From Sideroxydans sp. (GTDB lineage Bacteria > Pseudomonadota > Gammaproteobacteria > Burkholderiales > Gallionellaceae): a DNA stretch of 42,619 nt. Shown here one piece after another: positions 9,006-17,196 of the stretch. The DNA is taken from the NCBI GenBank assembly GCA_011620315.1, contig WOZO01000051.1:1-42619 (forward strand). The letters are read 5' to 3'. Both the position numbers and the translations under genes were made by a program. The notes under the pieces were generated by a model that had not been told where the DNA came from, ran no database searches, and saw only the letters and a program-made list of their open reading frames with translations. Within the stretch, counting starts at the first letter, position 1. The number at the start of each line of letters is the position of its first letter.

Positions 9006-9360
9006 ATGAACAATCTCCTCGGCCAGATCTCCTATCCGGTGTTCCTGTATATGACGCTGTTATTTTTCCTGATCGCCAGTGCATTTTCTTTCCTGGCTGG
9101 GATCGGTTTGGCATTCAGAAGGCGGCGTGCGAGGCGCTTGTTCGACGCGATGAACCGCTGGATTTCGGTGCGCAAGATGATCAAGCCGCTCACCATGCAG
9201 CATGCAGCGGAGCCGGCCCTGATGAAACAGCCGCTCTGGCTTGGCGGCGGCATCATGCTGGGTGCTGAAACACCCTACCAGCGTGGGAATCGCCTTGTCC
9301 CTGCTGTCGGCCAGTCTTGGCGTGATGATATACAGCCAGATGCAGAGCCTGCCGTCTTAA
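9006..9360 (+). pseudogene. Small membrane protein gene with an apparent frameshift near 9260-9262
   Basis: N-terminal frame encodes TM MNNLLGQISYPVFLYMTLLFFLIASAFSFLAGIGLAF...LWLGGGIML. The C-terminal TM segment VLKHPTSVGIALSLLSASLGVMIYSQMQSLPS* lies in the +1 frame, ending TAA 9358-9360. Dropping one G from GGG 9260-9262 joins them. Confidence 0.65.
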
Positions 9361-9361
9361 A

Positions 9362-9547
9362 TCACACCTCGCCCAGCAGCTTGCCTGCAATGGCCCAGTT
9401 CTCGTCGGGGAGTTCGTCGAATGCGATATAGGTGTACGACGCCGGCTTGTTTGCAATGCGTTCCAGCGTGTCGGTGATCTCGGCGGCGATTGTGGCTTTC
9501 TGTTCGCGACTCAATGTTCCGGCGATGCGGATGTTCACGTAAGGCTG
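9362..9547 (-). CDS. 4-oxalocrotonate tautomerase-like protein; expected ATG start replaced by CAG in this sequence
   Basis: PYVNIRIAGTLSREQKATIAAEITDTLERIANKPASYTYIAFDELPDENWAIAGKLL. The expected catalytic Pro1 codon (9544-9542) is preceded by CAG rather than ATG, with a strong SD aaggaggaggcaac directly upstream. Confidence 0.7.
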   Translation of the reverse strand, partial: QPYVNIRIAGTLSREQKATIAAEITDTLERIANKPASYTYIAFDELPDENWAIAGKLLGEV

Positions 9548-9560
9548 TTGCCTCCTCCTT

Positions 9561-10301
9561 CTAGTTGAAATCACCCCACAGGGTCTGAATGGCAGTGATG
9601 GCGGCTATTGCCGCCGTCTCGGTACGCAGCACGCGCGGCCCGAGCAGGATGGGCGCGAAGCCGGCTTGTTGCGCGACATTGGCTTCATCCGTGGTGAAGC
9701 CGCCTTCGGGTCCGATCAGCAGGGTCACACGTTGCTGCGGTTTGGCTTGCGCTTTCAGCACGCAGGCACCGCCGGGCATCAGGATGAACTTGCTGCCGCT
9801 TTGTGCACGCATGCCTTGCAACCATTCCGCCATTCCCGCAGGCGGAAGGATGCGCGGCAGGTCGTTGCGGCCGCACTGCTCGCAGGCCGACACGATAACG
9901 TTTTGCCAATGTTGCGCACGCTTTTCGGCCCGCGCGCCGGTCAGCTTCGCCACACTGCGCTGCGCCTGGATGGGCACGATCTCGGTCGCCCCCAGCTCGG
10001 TGGCCTTCTGTATCACCCAGTCCATCTTCTCGCTGCTGCACAGCGATTGCGCCAGCACGATCTGCAGCTCGGATGCCTGCTGTTGCACCATGCAGGTCTG
10101 CAAATTGCCAAGGGATACATGCTTGCCGCTGATGTTGTTGATGGTGGCATCCAGCGCGTTGCCCTCGCCGTCGAAGATCTGCACCGCATCGCCGACGCGC
10201 AAACGCAAAACACGGCTGGCGTGATGGGCGGATTCGGGCGGCAATTCGCAGTGGTTGTTTTGCGGGAGCGGCGGCGGGCAATAGAATCTGGGGGCTGACA
10301 T
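9561..10301 (-). CDS. rsmE: 16S rRNA (uracil(1498)-N(3))-methyltransferase
   Basis: APRFYCPPPL...HHASRVLRLRVGDAVQIFDGEG, LLIGPEGGFTTDEA, LGPRVLRTETAAIAAI. Confidence 0.95.
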   Translation of the reverse strand: MSAPRFYCPPPLPQNNHCELPPESAHHASRVLRLRVGDAVQIFDGEGNALDATINNISGKHVSLGNLQTCMVQQQASELQIVLAQSLCSSEKMDWVIQKATELGATEIVPIQAQRSVAKLTGARAEKRAQHWQNVIVSACEQCGRNDLPRILPPAGMAEWLQGMRAQSGSKFILMPGGACVLKAQAKPQQRVTLLIGPEGGFTTDEANVAQQAGFAPILLGPRVLRTETAAIAAITAIQTLWGDFN

Positions 10302-10378
10302 GGTGAACCGTGGGCGTCTGAATGGCCGTGATAATATAACGCCGCAAAAAATCACGCTGTTCATCAGGAGGAAGTTTC

Positions 10379-10939
10379 ATGGTCAGTCTGCAACCCCCAT
10401 TGTGCGATTTCGGCTGGAAGGCTCGGCCTTTCGACTTGCCGGGCGTCGATGGCAAACGCTATACACTGGAAAATGCACGCGGCCCGAACGGCCTGCTGGT
10501 GATGTTCATCTGCAACCACTGTCCCTACGTCAAATCCATCCGCGAGCGCATCATCCGCGATGTGCGCGAACTGCAACAGCACGGCATCCACAGCATCGCC
10601 ATCATGTCCAACGACCCCGCCGACTATGCAGAAGATTCCTTCGAAAACATGAAGAAGGTGGCACAGGAATTCGACTACCCGTTCCCCTACGTGTGGGATG
10701 AGACACAGCAGATCGCCAAGGATTACGGCGCGGTATGCACACCGGACTTCTTTGGTTTCAACGCCAACATGGAACTGCAATACCGCGGCCGTCTGGATGC
10801 TTCGCGCAAGGAAGCCGCACCGGATGCCAAGCGCGATCTGTTCGAAGCGATGCTGCAAGTCGCCAAGACCGGCCAGGGCCCGCGCGAGCAACTCGCCAGC
10901 ATGGGCTGCTCCATCAAATGGAAGGGCGACGCAGCATGA
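10379..10939 (+). CDS. Thioredoxin-like / AhpC-TSA family protein
   Basis: FDLPGVDGKRYTLENARGPNGLLVMFICNHCPYVKSIRERI, CNHC motif, VCTPDFFGFN. Confidence 0.88.
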   Translation: MVSLQPPLCDFGWKARPFDLPGVDGKRYTLENARGPNGLLVMFICNHCPYVKSIRERIIRDVRELQQHGIHSIAIMSNDPADYAEDSFENMKKVAQEFDYPFPYVWDETQQIAKDYGAVCTPDFFGFNANMELQYRGRLDASRKEAAPDAKRDLFEAMLQVAKTGQGPREQLASMGCSIKWKGDAA

Positions 10940-12309
10940 AGATACTCATCCTCGGTGCAGGACAAGTCGGCTCCACCGTGGCCGAGAGCCTGGTCGGCGA
11001 GGCGAACGACATCACCGTCATCGACTCCGATCCAGACAAGCTGCGCATTCTGCAGGACAGGCTGGACCTGCGCACCGTAGTCGGCAACGCTGCCCATCCC
11101 TCCATCCTTGAACAGGCGGGTATCGCCGATGCCGACATGCTGCTGGCGGTGACGCAGAGTGATGAGGTGAATCTGGTCGCCTGCAAGATCGCCGCCAGCC
11201 TGTACAACACACCGACCCGCATCGCGCGCATCCGTGCCACCGATTACCTGAACCGGCCAGAGATCTTCAAGAAGGACATCTTCAGCGTCGATTTTTCCAT
11301 CTGCCCCGAGCAAATCCTCACCGATTACATCGTCAAGCTGATCGAATTCCCGGAAGCACTGCAAGTGCAAAAGTTCTCGCAGGGCAAAGCCTCGCTGGCT
11401 GCCGTGCGTGCTTTCGAGGGCGGGCCGCTGGTCGGCCAGCCCATCAGCTTCCTGCGCACCGACATGCCGCAAGTGGAAACACGCGTGGCCGCTATTTTCC
11501 GCCACGACCGCCCCATCATTCCCGAAGGCACCACTGTGGTCGAAGACGGCGACGAGGTGTTCTTCATCGCTGCGACGGAGAACATCCGCAGCGTGCTGCA
11601 CGAGTTGCGCCGCATGGACAAACCGGTGAAGCGCGTCGCCATCGTGGGCGGCGGCAACATCGGCTTCCGGCTAGCCAAGGCCATCGAGAACGACTATCAG
11701 GTGAAGCTGATCGAGCATAACAAGAAGTCCTGCGAGCGCCTGGCCAGCCAGTTGACCCATACCCTGGTGCTGAACGGGGATGGCACCGACGAGAAGCTGA
11801 TGCAACAGGAGAACATCGGCGAGGTGGATGTGTTCTGCGCGCTGACCAACGACGACGAGAACAACATCATGTCCGCCCTGCTGGCCAAGCAAGCCGGTGC
11901 GCGCAAAGTAATCGCCCTGATCAATCGCAGCGCCTATGTCGATCTGCTGCAAGGCGGCAAGATCGACATCGCGCTGTCGCCGGCCCAGGTCACCATCGGT
12001 TCTCTGCTGGCCTATGTGCGGCAGGGCGATGTGGCCGCCGTGCACTCGCTGCGGCGCGGCGCGGCGGAGGCGCTGGAACTGGTGGCGCATGGCGACCGCG
12101 AATCTTCCCGGGTAGTCGGTCGCCGCATTGACGAGATCGACCTGCCCAAGGGTGCCACCATCGGTGCCCTCGTGCGCAGCAACGAAGTGATCATCGCCCA
12201 CCACAACACGGTGATCGAAGCCGAAGACCATGTGATCGTGTTCGTCGTCGACAAGAAGATGGTGAAGAAGGTCGAGAAACTGTTCCAGGTCAACATCGGG
12301 TTCTTCTGA
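10936..12309 (+). CDS. trkA: Trk system potassium transporter TrkA
   Basis: Two Rossmann motifs (MKILILGAGQVGSTVAESL and RVAIVGGGNIGFRLAKAIE) with RCK_C domains; ATGA overlap with the upstream stop. Confidence 0.96.
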   Translation: MKILILGAGQVGSTVAESLVGEANDITVIDSDPDKLRILQDRLDLRTVVGNAAHPSILEQAGIADADMLLAVTQSDEVNLVACKIAASLYNTPTRIARIRATDYLNRPEIFKKDIFSVDFSICPEQILTDYIVKLIEFPEALQVQKFSQGKASLAAVRAFEGGPLVGQPISFLRTDMPQVETRVAAIFRHDRPIIPEGTTVVEDGDEVFFIAATENIRSVLHELRRMDKPVKRVAIVGGGNIGFRLAKAIENDYQVKLIEHNKKSCERLASQLTHTLVLNGDGTDEKLMQQENIGEVDVFCALTNDDENNIMSALLAKQAGARKVIALINRSAYVDLLQGGKIDIALSPAQVTIGSLLAYVRQGDVAAVHSLRRGAAEALELVAHGDRESSRVVGRRIDEIDLPKGATIGALVRSNEVIIAHHNTVIEAEDHVIVFVVDKKMVKKVEKLFQVNIGFF

Positions 12310-13769
12310 TGGGACGCGCCCTTACCGTCTTCCATGCGCTGGGCTTGCTACTGGTGATGTTCAGCATCACTTATGCCTTCCCCGTCGTCACCTCGCTGAT
12401 CTACCACGACACTGCTCTGCTGTTGGACTTCCTGCTCGCCATGCTGTGGACAGCCGGGGCCGGAGCCTTGATGTGGCTGGCAACCCGGCACTACAAGAGC
12501 GAACTGTCGATCCGACACGGCTACTTGCTGGTGGTGACGATGTGGACGGCGATGCCGTTGTTCGCCACCATACCCTTGCTGCTATCCATCGACGGGTTGT
12601 CATTCACCGATGCCTATTTCGAAACCATGTCCGCCATGACCACCACCGGCGCCACCGTGCTGACCGGGCTGGATGGCATGCCGTCGGCGATCAACATTTG
12701 GCGCCATGAACTGCAATGGCTGGGCGGTTTGGGCGTGATCGTGCTGGCGGTGGCGGTGCTGCCCCTGCTGGGCATTGGCGGCCGACAACTGTTCAAGGCG
12801 GAAACGCCAGGTCCGATGAAAGATACCGCGCTCACCCCGCGCATCGCCGACACCGCGCGCAATCTGTGGATCATCTATGTCGCCATCACGCTGATCTGCA
12901 TCGGCATGTTGAAATGGGCTGGCATGGACTGGCTGGACGCGGTATGCCATGCTTTTTCGGCGATGGGCTTGGGCGGCTTCTCCACCCATGACGCCAGCGT
13001 CGGTTATTTCGATTCACCGCTGATCGAATTCATTCTGATCGTGTTCATGCTGCTTGCGGTGATCAACTTTGCAACGCACTTTCTGGCATGGCGCGGCAAG
13101 TCGCTGCGCACCTATTTGCGTGATGCGGAGGCAGTCGCCTCAATCAGTCTGATCGTACTCAGCTGCGGCGGCATCGCGTTGTTTCTGTGGTGGCAGGGTG
13201 TCTATCCGGATTACCTGACTGCCTTGCGCCACGCCAGCTTCAACCTGGTCTCGATCGCCACCGACAGCGGCTATGCCAGTGACGATTATGCGCAATGGCC
13301 GATCTTCGCGCCGATGTGGATGCTGTTCCTCGGTTGTATCTGTGCCAGCTCAGGCTCCACCGGCGGTGGCATCAAGATGATCCGCACGCTAGTGCTGGTT
13401 AAACAAGCCGGACGCGAATTCCTTAAACTGCTGCATCCCGCAGCGATCAACCCAATGAAGATCGGCGGTCAGGTAGTGGCCAATAACATTGTGTTTTCGG
13501 TGCTGGGTTTTATCTTCCTGTATTTCATGACCATTGCCACGCTGACCTTCATCCTGTTGATCAGCGGTATGGACTTCATCTCCGGGTTCACCGCGGTGAT
13601 TGCCTCTGTCAACAACATCGGCCCGGGCTTGGGCACGGTCGGCCCTGCAAGCAACTTCCAGGGCCTGACCGATTTCCAGACTTGGGTGTGTACCTTTGGC
13701 ATGCTGGTCGGCCGACTGGAGATCTTTACTGTGCTTATCCTGTTCACGCCCGCATTCTGGCGCCGATAA
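12309..13769 (+). CDS. trkH: Trk potassium uptake protein TrkH
   Basis: Multi-TM protein with ETMSAMTTTGATVL selectivity-loop region, GLGGFSTHDAS, and CASSGSTGGGIKMIR. Confidence 0.95.
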   Translation: MGRALTVFHALGLLLVMFSITYAFPVVTSLIYHDTALLLDFLLAMLWTAGAGALMWLATRHYKSELSIRHGYLLVVTMWTAMPLFATIPLLLSIDGLSFTDAYFETMSAMTTTGATVLTGLDGMPSAINIWRHELQWLGGLGVIVLAVAVLPLLGIGGRQLFKAETPGPMKDTALTPRIADTARNLWIIYVAITLICIGMLKWAGMDWLDAVCHAFSAMGLGGFSTHDASVGYFDSPLIEFILIVFMLLAVINFATHFLAWRGKSLRTYLRDAEAVASISLIVLSCGGIALFLWWQGVYPDYLTALRHASFNLVSIATDSGYASDDYAQWPIFAPMWMLFLGCICASSGSTGGGIKMIRTLVLVKQAGREFLKLLHPAAINPMKIGGQVVANNIVFSVLGFIFLYFMTIATLTFILLISGMDFISGFTAVIASVNNIGPGLGTVGPASNFQGLTDFQTWVCTFGMLVGRLEIFTVLILFTPAFWRR

Positions 13770-13867
13770 ACACGTTGAGGCCGCATGGACAAATGCGGTA
13801 GGATTCGCCCGTATCGCGGCGGCGATGCGGCAGGAGGGGATTCTTTCCAACAAACTAGGTGGACAGC

Positions 13868-14275
13868 ATGAGCGATAGTCTGGCCGGGATAAGTGTTTTA
13901 CTGATAGACGACAGCAACACCATACGCCGCAGCGGCGAGATATTCCTGTCGCAGGCGGGGGCCAAGGTGATACTGGCCGAGGACGGTTTTGACGGTCTGT
14001 CGAAAGTGGTCGATCACAAGCCGGACATCATCTTCGTCGATGTCATGATGCCCCGTCTGGACGGCTACCAGACCTGCGCGCTCATCAAGAACCATCGCGA
14101 TTTCAAGGATGTGCCCGTGGTGATGTTGACCAGCAAGGACACGCTGTTCGACCGCGCACGCGGCAAGCTGGTCGGTTCCGACCAGTATCTGACCAAACCT
14201 TTCAGCAAGAAGAGCCTGATCGAGGCGGTCATCGCGCATACGCAACAATACGAGGATGTGGATTATGGCAATTAG
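13868..14275 (+). CDS. pilG: Twitching motility response regulator PilG
   Basis: CheY-like: VLLIDDSNTIRRSGEIFL...DIIFVDVMMPRLDGYQTCALIK...VMLTSKD...KPFSKKSL; first gene of the pilGHIJ-chpA cluster. Confidence 0.92.
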   Translation: MSDSLAGISVLLIDDSNTIRRSGEIFLSQAGAKVILAEDGFDGLSKVVDHKPDIIFVDVMMPRLDGYQTCALIKNHRDFKDVPVVMLTSKDTLFDRARGKLVGSDQYLTKPFSKKSLIEAVIAHTQQYEDVDYGN

Positions 14276-14630
14276 TAAAGTAATGGTTGTGGACGACTCG
14301 GCGACCGAGCGTCATGTGTTGGGGGACATCCTCGGCAAGAAAGGTTTCCAGGTGGTGTACGCCGAAAGCGGCGAGCAGGCCGTGGCAAATTCCAGGACTG
14401 AACTTCCCGACCTGATCCTGATGGATGTGGTGATGCCCGGCCTCAACGGTTTTCAGGCCACGCGCGCGATCACCCATGACGACGCGACCAAGCACATCCC
14501 CATCATCATCTGCACCACCAAAGGCCAGGAAACCGACAAGGTGTGGGGGCTGCGTCAGGGCGCAAAGGATTACGTCACCAAACCGATCAGCGCCGACGAA
14601 TTGCTCGGCAAGATCGACGCGCTCGGTTGA
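14265..14630 (+). CDS. pilH: Twitching motility response regulator PilH
   Basis: MAISKVMVVDDSATERHVLGDILGKKGFQVV...LILMDVVMPGLNGFQATRAI...CTTKGQETDKVWGLRQGAKDYVTKP. Confidence 0.93.
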   Translation: MAISKVMVVDDSATERHVLGDILGKKGFQVVYAESGEQAVANSRTELPDLILMDVVMPGLNGFQATRAITHDDATKHIPIIICTTKGQETDKVWGLRQGAKDYVTKPISADELLGKIDALG

Positions 14631-14641
14631 TTCCGTAACCG

Positions 14642-15136
14642 ATGTCCAAGCGCTTCAACCTGCGCGAATTCCAGCAACAGGTGCTGGATCGCCTCCAGGC
14701 ACAGACTGCCGGTGACAGCAGTCAGTCCACGCTGGGCATCCAGCTCGGGCGGGAGCACTGGCTGGTCGACATGACCGACATCAGCGAGGTCATGCCGATG
14801 CCGCCGCTCACAGCGGTACCGCTGACCAAGCCCTGGTACTGCGGCGTCGCCAACGTGCGCGGCAATCTGTACAGCGTCATCGACCTGAACACCTATACCC
14901 GCCAAGAGGCAACGGCCCGCGATGCGCAAAACCGCGTGCTGCTGCTGGGCCAGCGTTTCGCCTTCAATGCCGGACTGCTGGTATCGCGCGTGCTGGGTCT
15001 GCGCAACACCCGGGACTGGTCGCGCAGCGAAGAGAACGGCACGACCATCTTTCACGATCCCGGCGGCCAGAAATGGCACAAGCTGGATATCCACCAATTG
15101 CTGTCACAACCAGAGTTTCTGCTGATCGGGGAATGA
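14642..15136 (+). CDS. pilI: CheW-like chemotaxis adaptor PilI
   Basis: CheW domain (WLVDMTDISEVMPMPPLTAVPLTKPWYCGVANVRGNLYSVIDLNTY), synteny. Confidence 0.9.
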   Translation: MSKRFNLREFQQQVLDRLQAQTAGDSSQSTLGIQLGREHWLVDMTDISEVMPMPPLTAVPLTKPWYCGVANVRGNLYSVIDLNTYTRQEATARDAQNRVLLLGQRFAFNAGLLVSRVLGLRNTRDWSRSEENGTTIFHDPGGQKWHKLDIHQLLSQPEFLLIGE

Positions 15137-15162
15137 ACCCCGTCGCACAGGGAGAATAAGAA

Positions 15163-17178
15163 ATGGCTTTCAAGTTACCGTTCGCAAAATCCTCTAACAA
15201 GCTCGTCAAACATGGTGCCGCCCCGCAACAGGCGTCGAGCGCCATCCGTATCCCCTGGTTCAGCGATCTATCGTTTGATCGCCAATTGCGGGTTTTGGGT
15301 TCCCTGCTGCTGGTGTTTCTGGTGGTCGCAGCCGTGTTCACCTATCTGGATACGCGCACGTCGAGCGAAAGCTCGCGCTATGTCGCGCAGGCTTCCAAGC
15401 TGCAACTGCTTGCCCTGCAATTGGCCAAGCATGCCGAGGTGGCCAGTATCTCCGGCGAGAACGACGCGTTCGACGCGCTGCTCAGCACGCGCGCCCAGTT
15501 CACTGCCACGCTGAACGGGCTGGATCAGGGCAGTGCCGATCTGCCCGCCACCACGGGTGCGCCGCGCGACTCGCTGGACATGCTGCTGCTGAAATGGCAA
15601 CGGCTGGAGAAGCTGCTCAATCAGGTGGAAGACGGCCGCCCGCTGCTGGTGACGCTGGAACGCGGCGCTTCACTGCAACGCGACATGCTGCTGCGCGCGG
15701 AAATGATCGCCCTGCGAGCGCCGCCCGCATACAGCCAGAAAGCCTTCCGTCTGCAACTGTTGCTGGAGCAGATCGTGGGCGCGGTGCAGACCGTGCAAAC
15801 TTCTTCTTCCATCGACATTCTGGCCACCCTGCCCGACAAGCTGCAGGCAGCCCGCACCCTGTTCAGCGAATTGCCGCAGACCGACAACACCGTGCATGAA
15901 CTGTCCGAAGAGTTCGACGGCTACCAGAACGTGGTGGGATTCATCATCTCCAACCAGAAACTCCTGCTGAGTTCGCGCCAGGCGGCGCAGCAACTGCTGA
16001 ACGAGGATGCGCGTATGCAGACGCTGATGCAGAACCTGCTGAACGCATACGAGCAGTCCGCTTCCAACCGCCTCACCAGCTTTGTCGTGGCCGCCTCGGG
16101 CGGCATCCTGCTGCTGCTGCTGCTGCTGCTGTCCAAGATATATCTGGACGAATCGCAACGCCGCGAGCATGAATCCGCGCGGATCAACCGCCAGAACCAG
16201 CAAGCGATTCTGCGCCTGATGAACGAGCTGTCCGATCTGGCCGACGGCGACCTGACCGCCAAAGCGACCGTCTCGGAAGACATCACCGGCGCCATCGCCG
16301 ACTCCATCAACTACACCACGGACGAGCTGCGCAAACTGGTGGCGCGTGTTATCACCGCATCGGAACAGGTGAACAAGGCGACCAGCGATGCTGGCCAGGT
16401 CGCCAAAGGCCTGTTGAGCGCCACCGGAAAACAGGCGGAGGAGATCCGCGATGCGGGTAGTGCGGTCGAACTGATGACCAAGTCCATTCAGGAAGTCGAC
16501 AGCAGTGCGGCACAGGCTTCGCAAGTTGCGTCGCGCACCTTGCAGGTGACGGAACAAGGCGCCAAGGCAGTGCAGACATCGGTGACCGGCATGGACGGCA
16601 TCCGCGAACAGATCCAGGAAACCTCCAAACGCATCAAGCGTCTGGGTGAAAGCTCGCAGGAGATCGGCGAGATCGTGGATCTGATCTCGGACATTACCGA
16701 GCAGACCAACGTGCTGGCGCTGAACGCCGCCATCCAGGCGGCATCGGCCGGTGAAGCGGGACGCGGCTTCGCGGTGGTGGCGGAAGAGGTGCAGCGCCTC
16801 GCGGAACGTTCCGGCGAGGCGACCAAACAGATCGGCTTGCTGGTGAAGACGATTCAGGGCGACACGCAGGATGCGGTGGCCGCCATGGAAATAAGCACTC
16901 AGGGTGTGGTCGAAGGGGCGCGGCTCGCCGACGACGCCGGCCATTCGCTGCAGGAGATCGAAAAAACCACGCGCGAACTGACCGACCTGGTGAACAGTAT
17001 CTCTGTCTCCACCCAGGTGCAGACCGACATGGCGCAGGAGGTTGCGGCGGCGATGGCGGACATTCTGAAGATCACCGAACAGACCACCAAAGGCACCCAG
17101 CTCACCAGCGCTTCGGTCCACCAGCTGGAAGGCCTGGCCCAGGAGCTGAGCGGTTCAGTTTCCGGTTTCAAACTCTAA
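15163..17178 (+). CDS. pilJ: Methyl-accepting chemotaxis protein PilJ
   Basis: Two TM segments, HAMP-like region, MCP hairpin ISDITEQTNVLALNAAIQAASAGEAGRGFAVVAEEVQRLAERS. Confidence 0.95.
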   Translation: MAFKLPFAKSSNKLVKHGAAPQQASSAIRIPWFSDLSFDRQLRVLGSLLLVFLVVAAVFTYLDTRTSSESSRYVAQASKLQLLALQLAKHAEVASISGENDAFDALLSTRAQFTATLNGLDQGSADLPATTGAPRDSLDMLLLKWQRLEKLLNQVEDGRPLLVTLERGASLQRDMLLRAEMIALRAPPAYSQKAFRLQLLLEQIVGAVQTVQTSSSIDILATLPDKLQAARTLFSELPQTDNTVHELSEEFDGYQNVVGFIISNQKLLLSSRQAAQQLLNEDARMQTLMQNLLNAYEQSASNRLTSFVVAASGGILLLLLLLLSKIYLDESQRREHESARINRQNQQAILRLMNELSDLADGDLTAKATVSEDITGAIADSINYTTDELRKLVARVITASEQVNKATSDAGQVAKGLLSATGKQAEEIRDAGSAVELMTKSIQEVDSSAAQASQVASRTLQVTEQGAKAVQTSVTGMDGIREQIQETSKRIKRLGESSQEIGEIVDLISDITEQTNVLALNAAIQAASAGEAGRGFAVVAEEVQRLAERSGEATKQIGLLVKTIQGDTQDAVAAMEISTQGVVEGARLADDAGHSLQEIEKTTRELTDLVNSISVSTQVQTDMAQEVAAAMADILKITEQTTKGTQLTSASVHQLEGLAQELSGSVSGFKL

Positions 17179-17196
17179 TTTCGGCACAGGAACTTA

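Noticed and set aside
10735-10935. Extended N-terminus of the trkA ORF
   Set aside because: Overlaps the thioredoxin-like gene in another frame; the TrkA homology begins at ATG 10936.
15670-17121. 483-aa minus-strand ORF
   Set aside because: Antisense of pilJ, low-complexity shadow.
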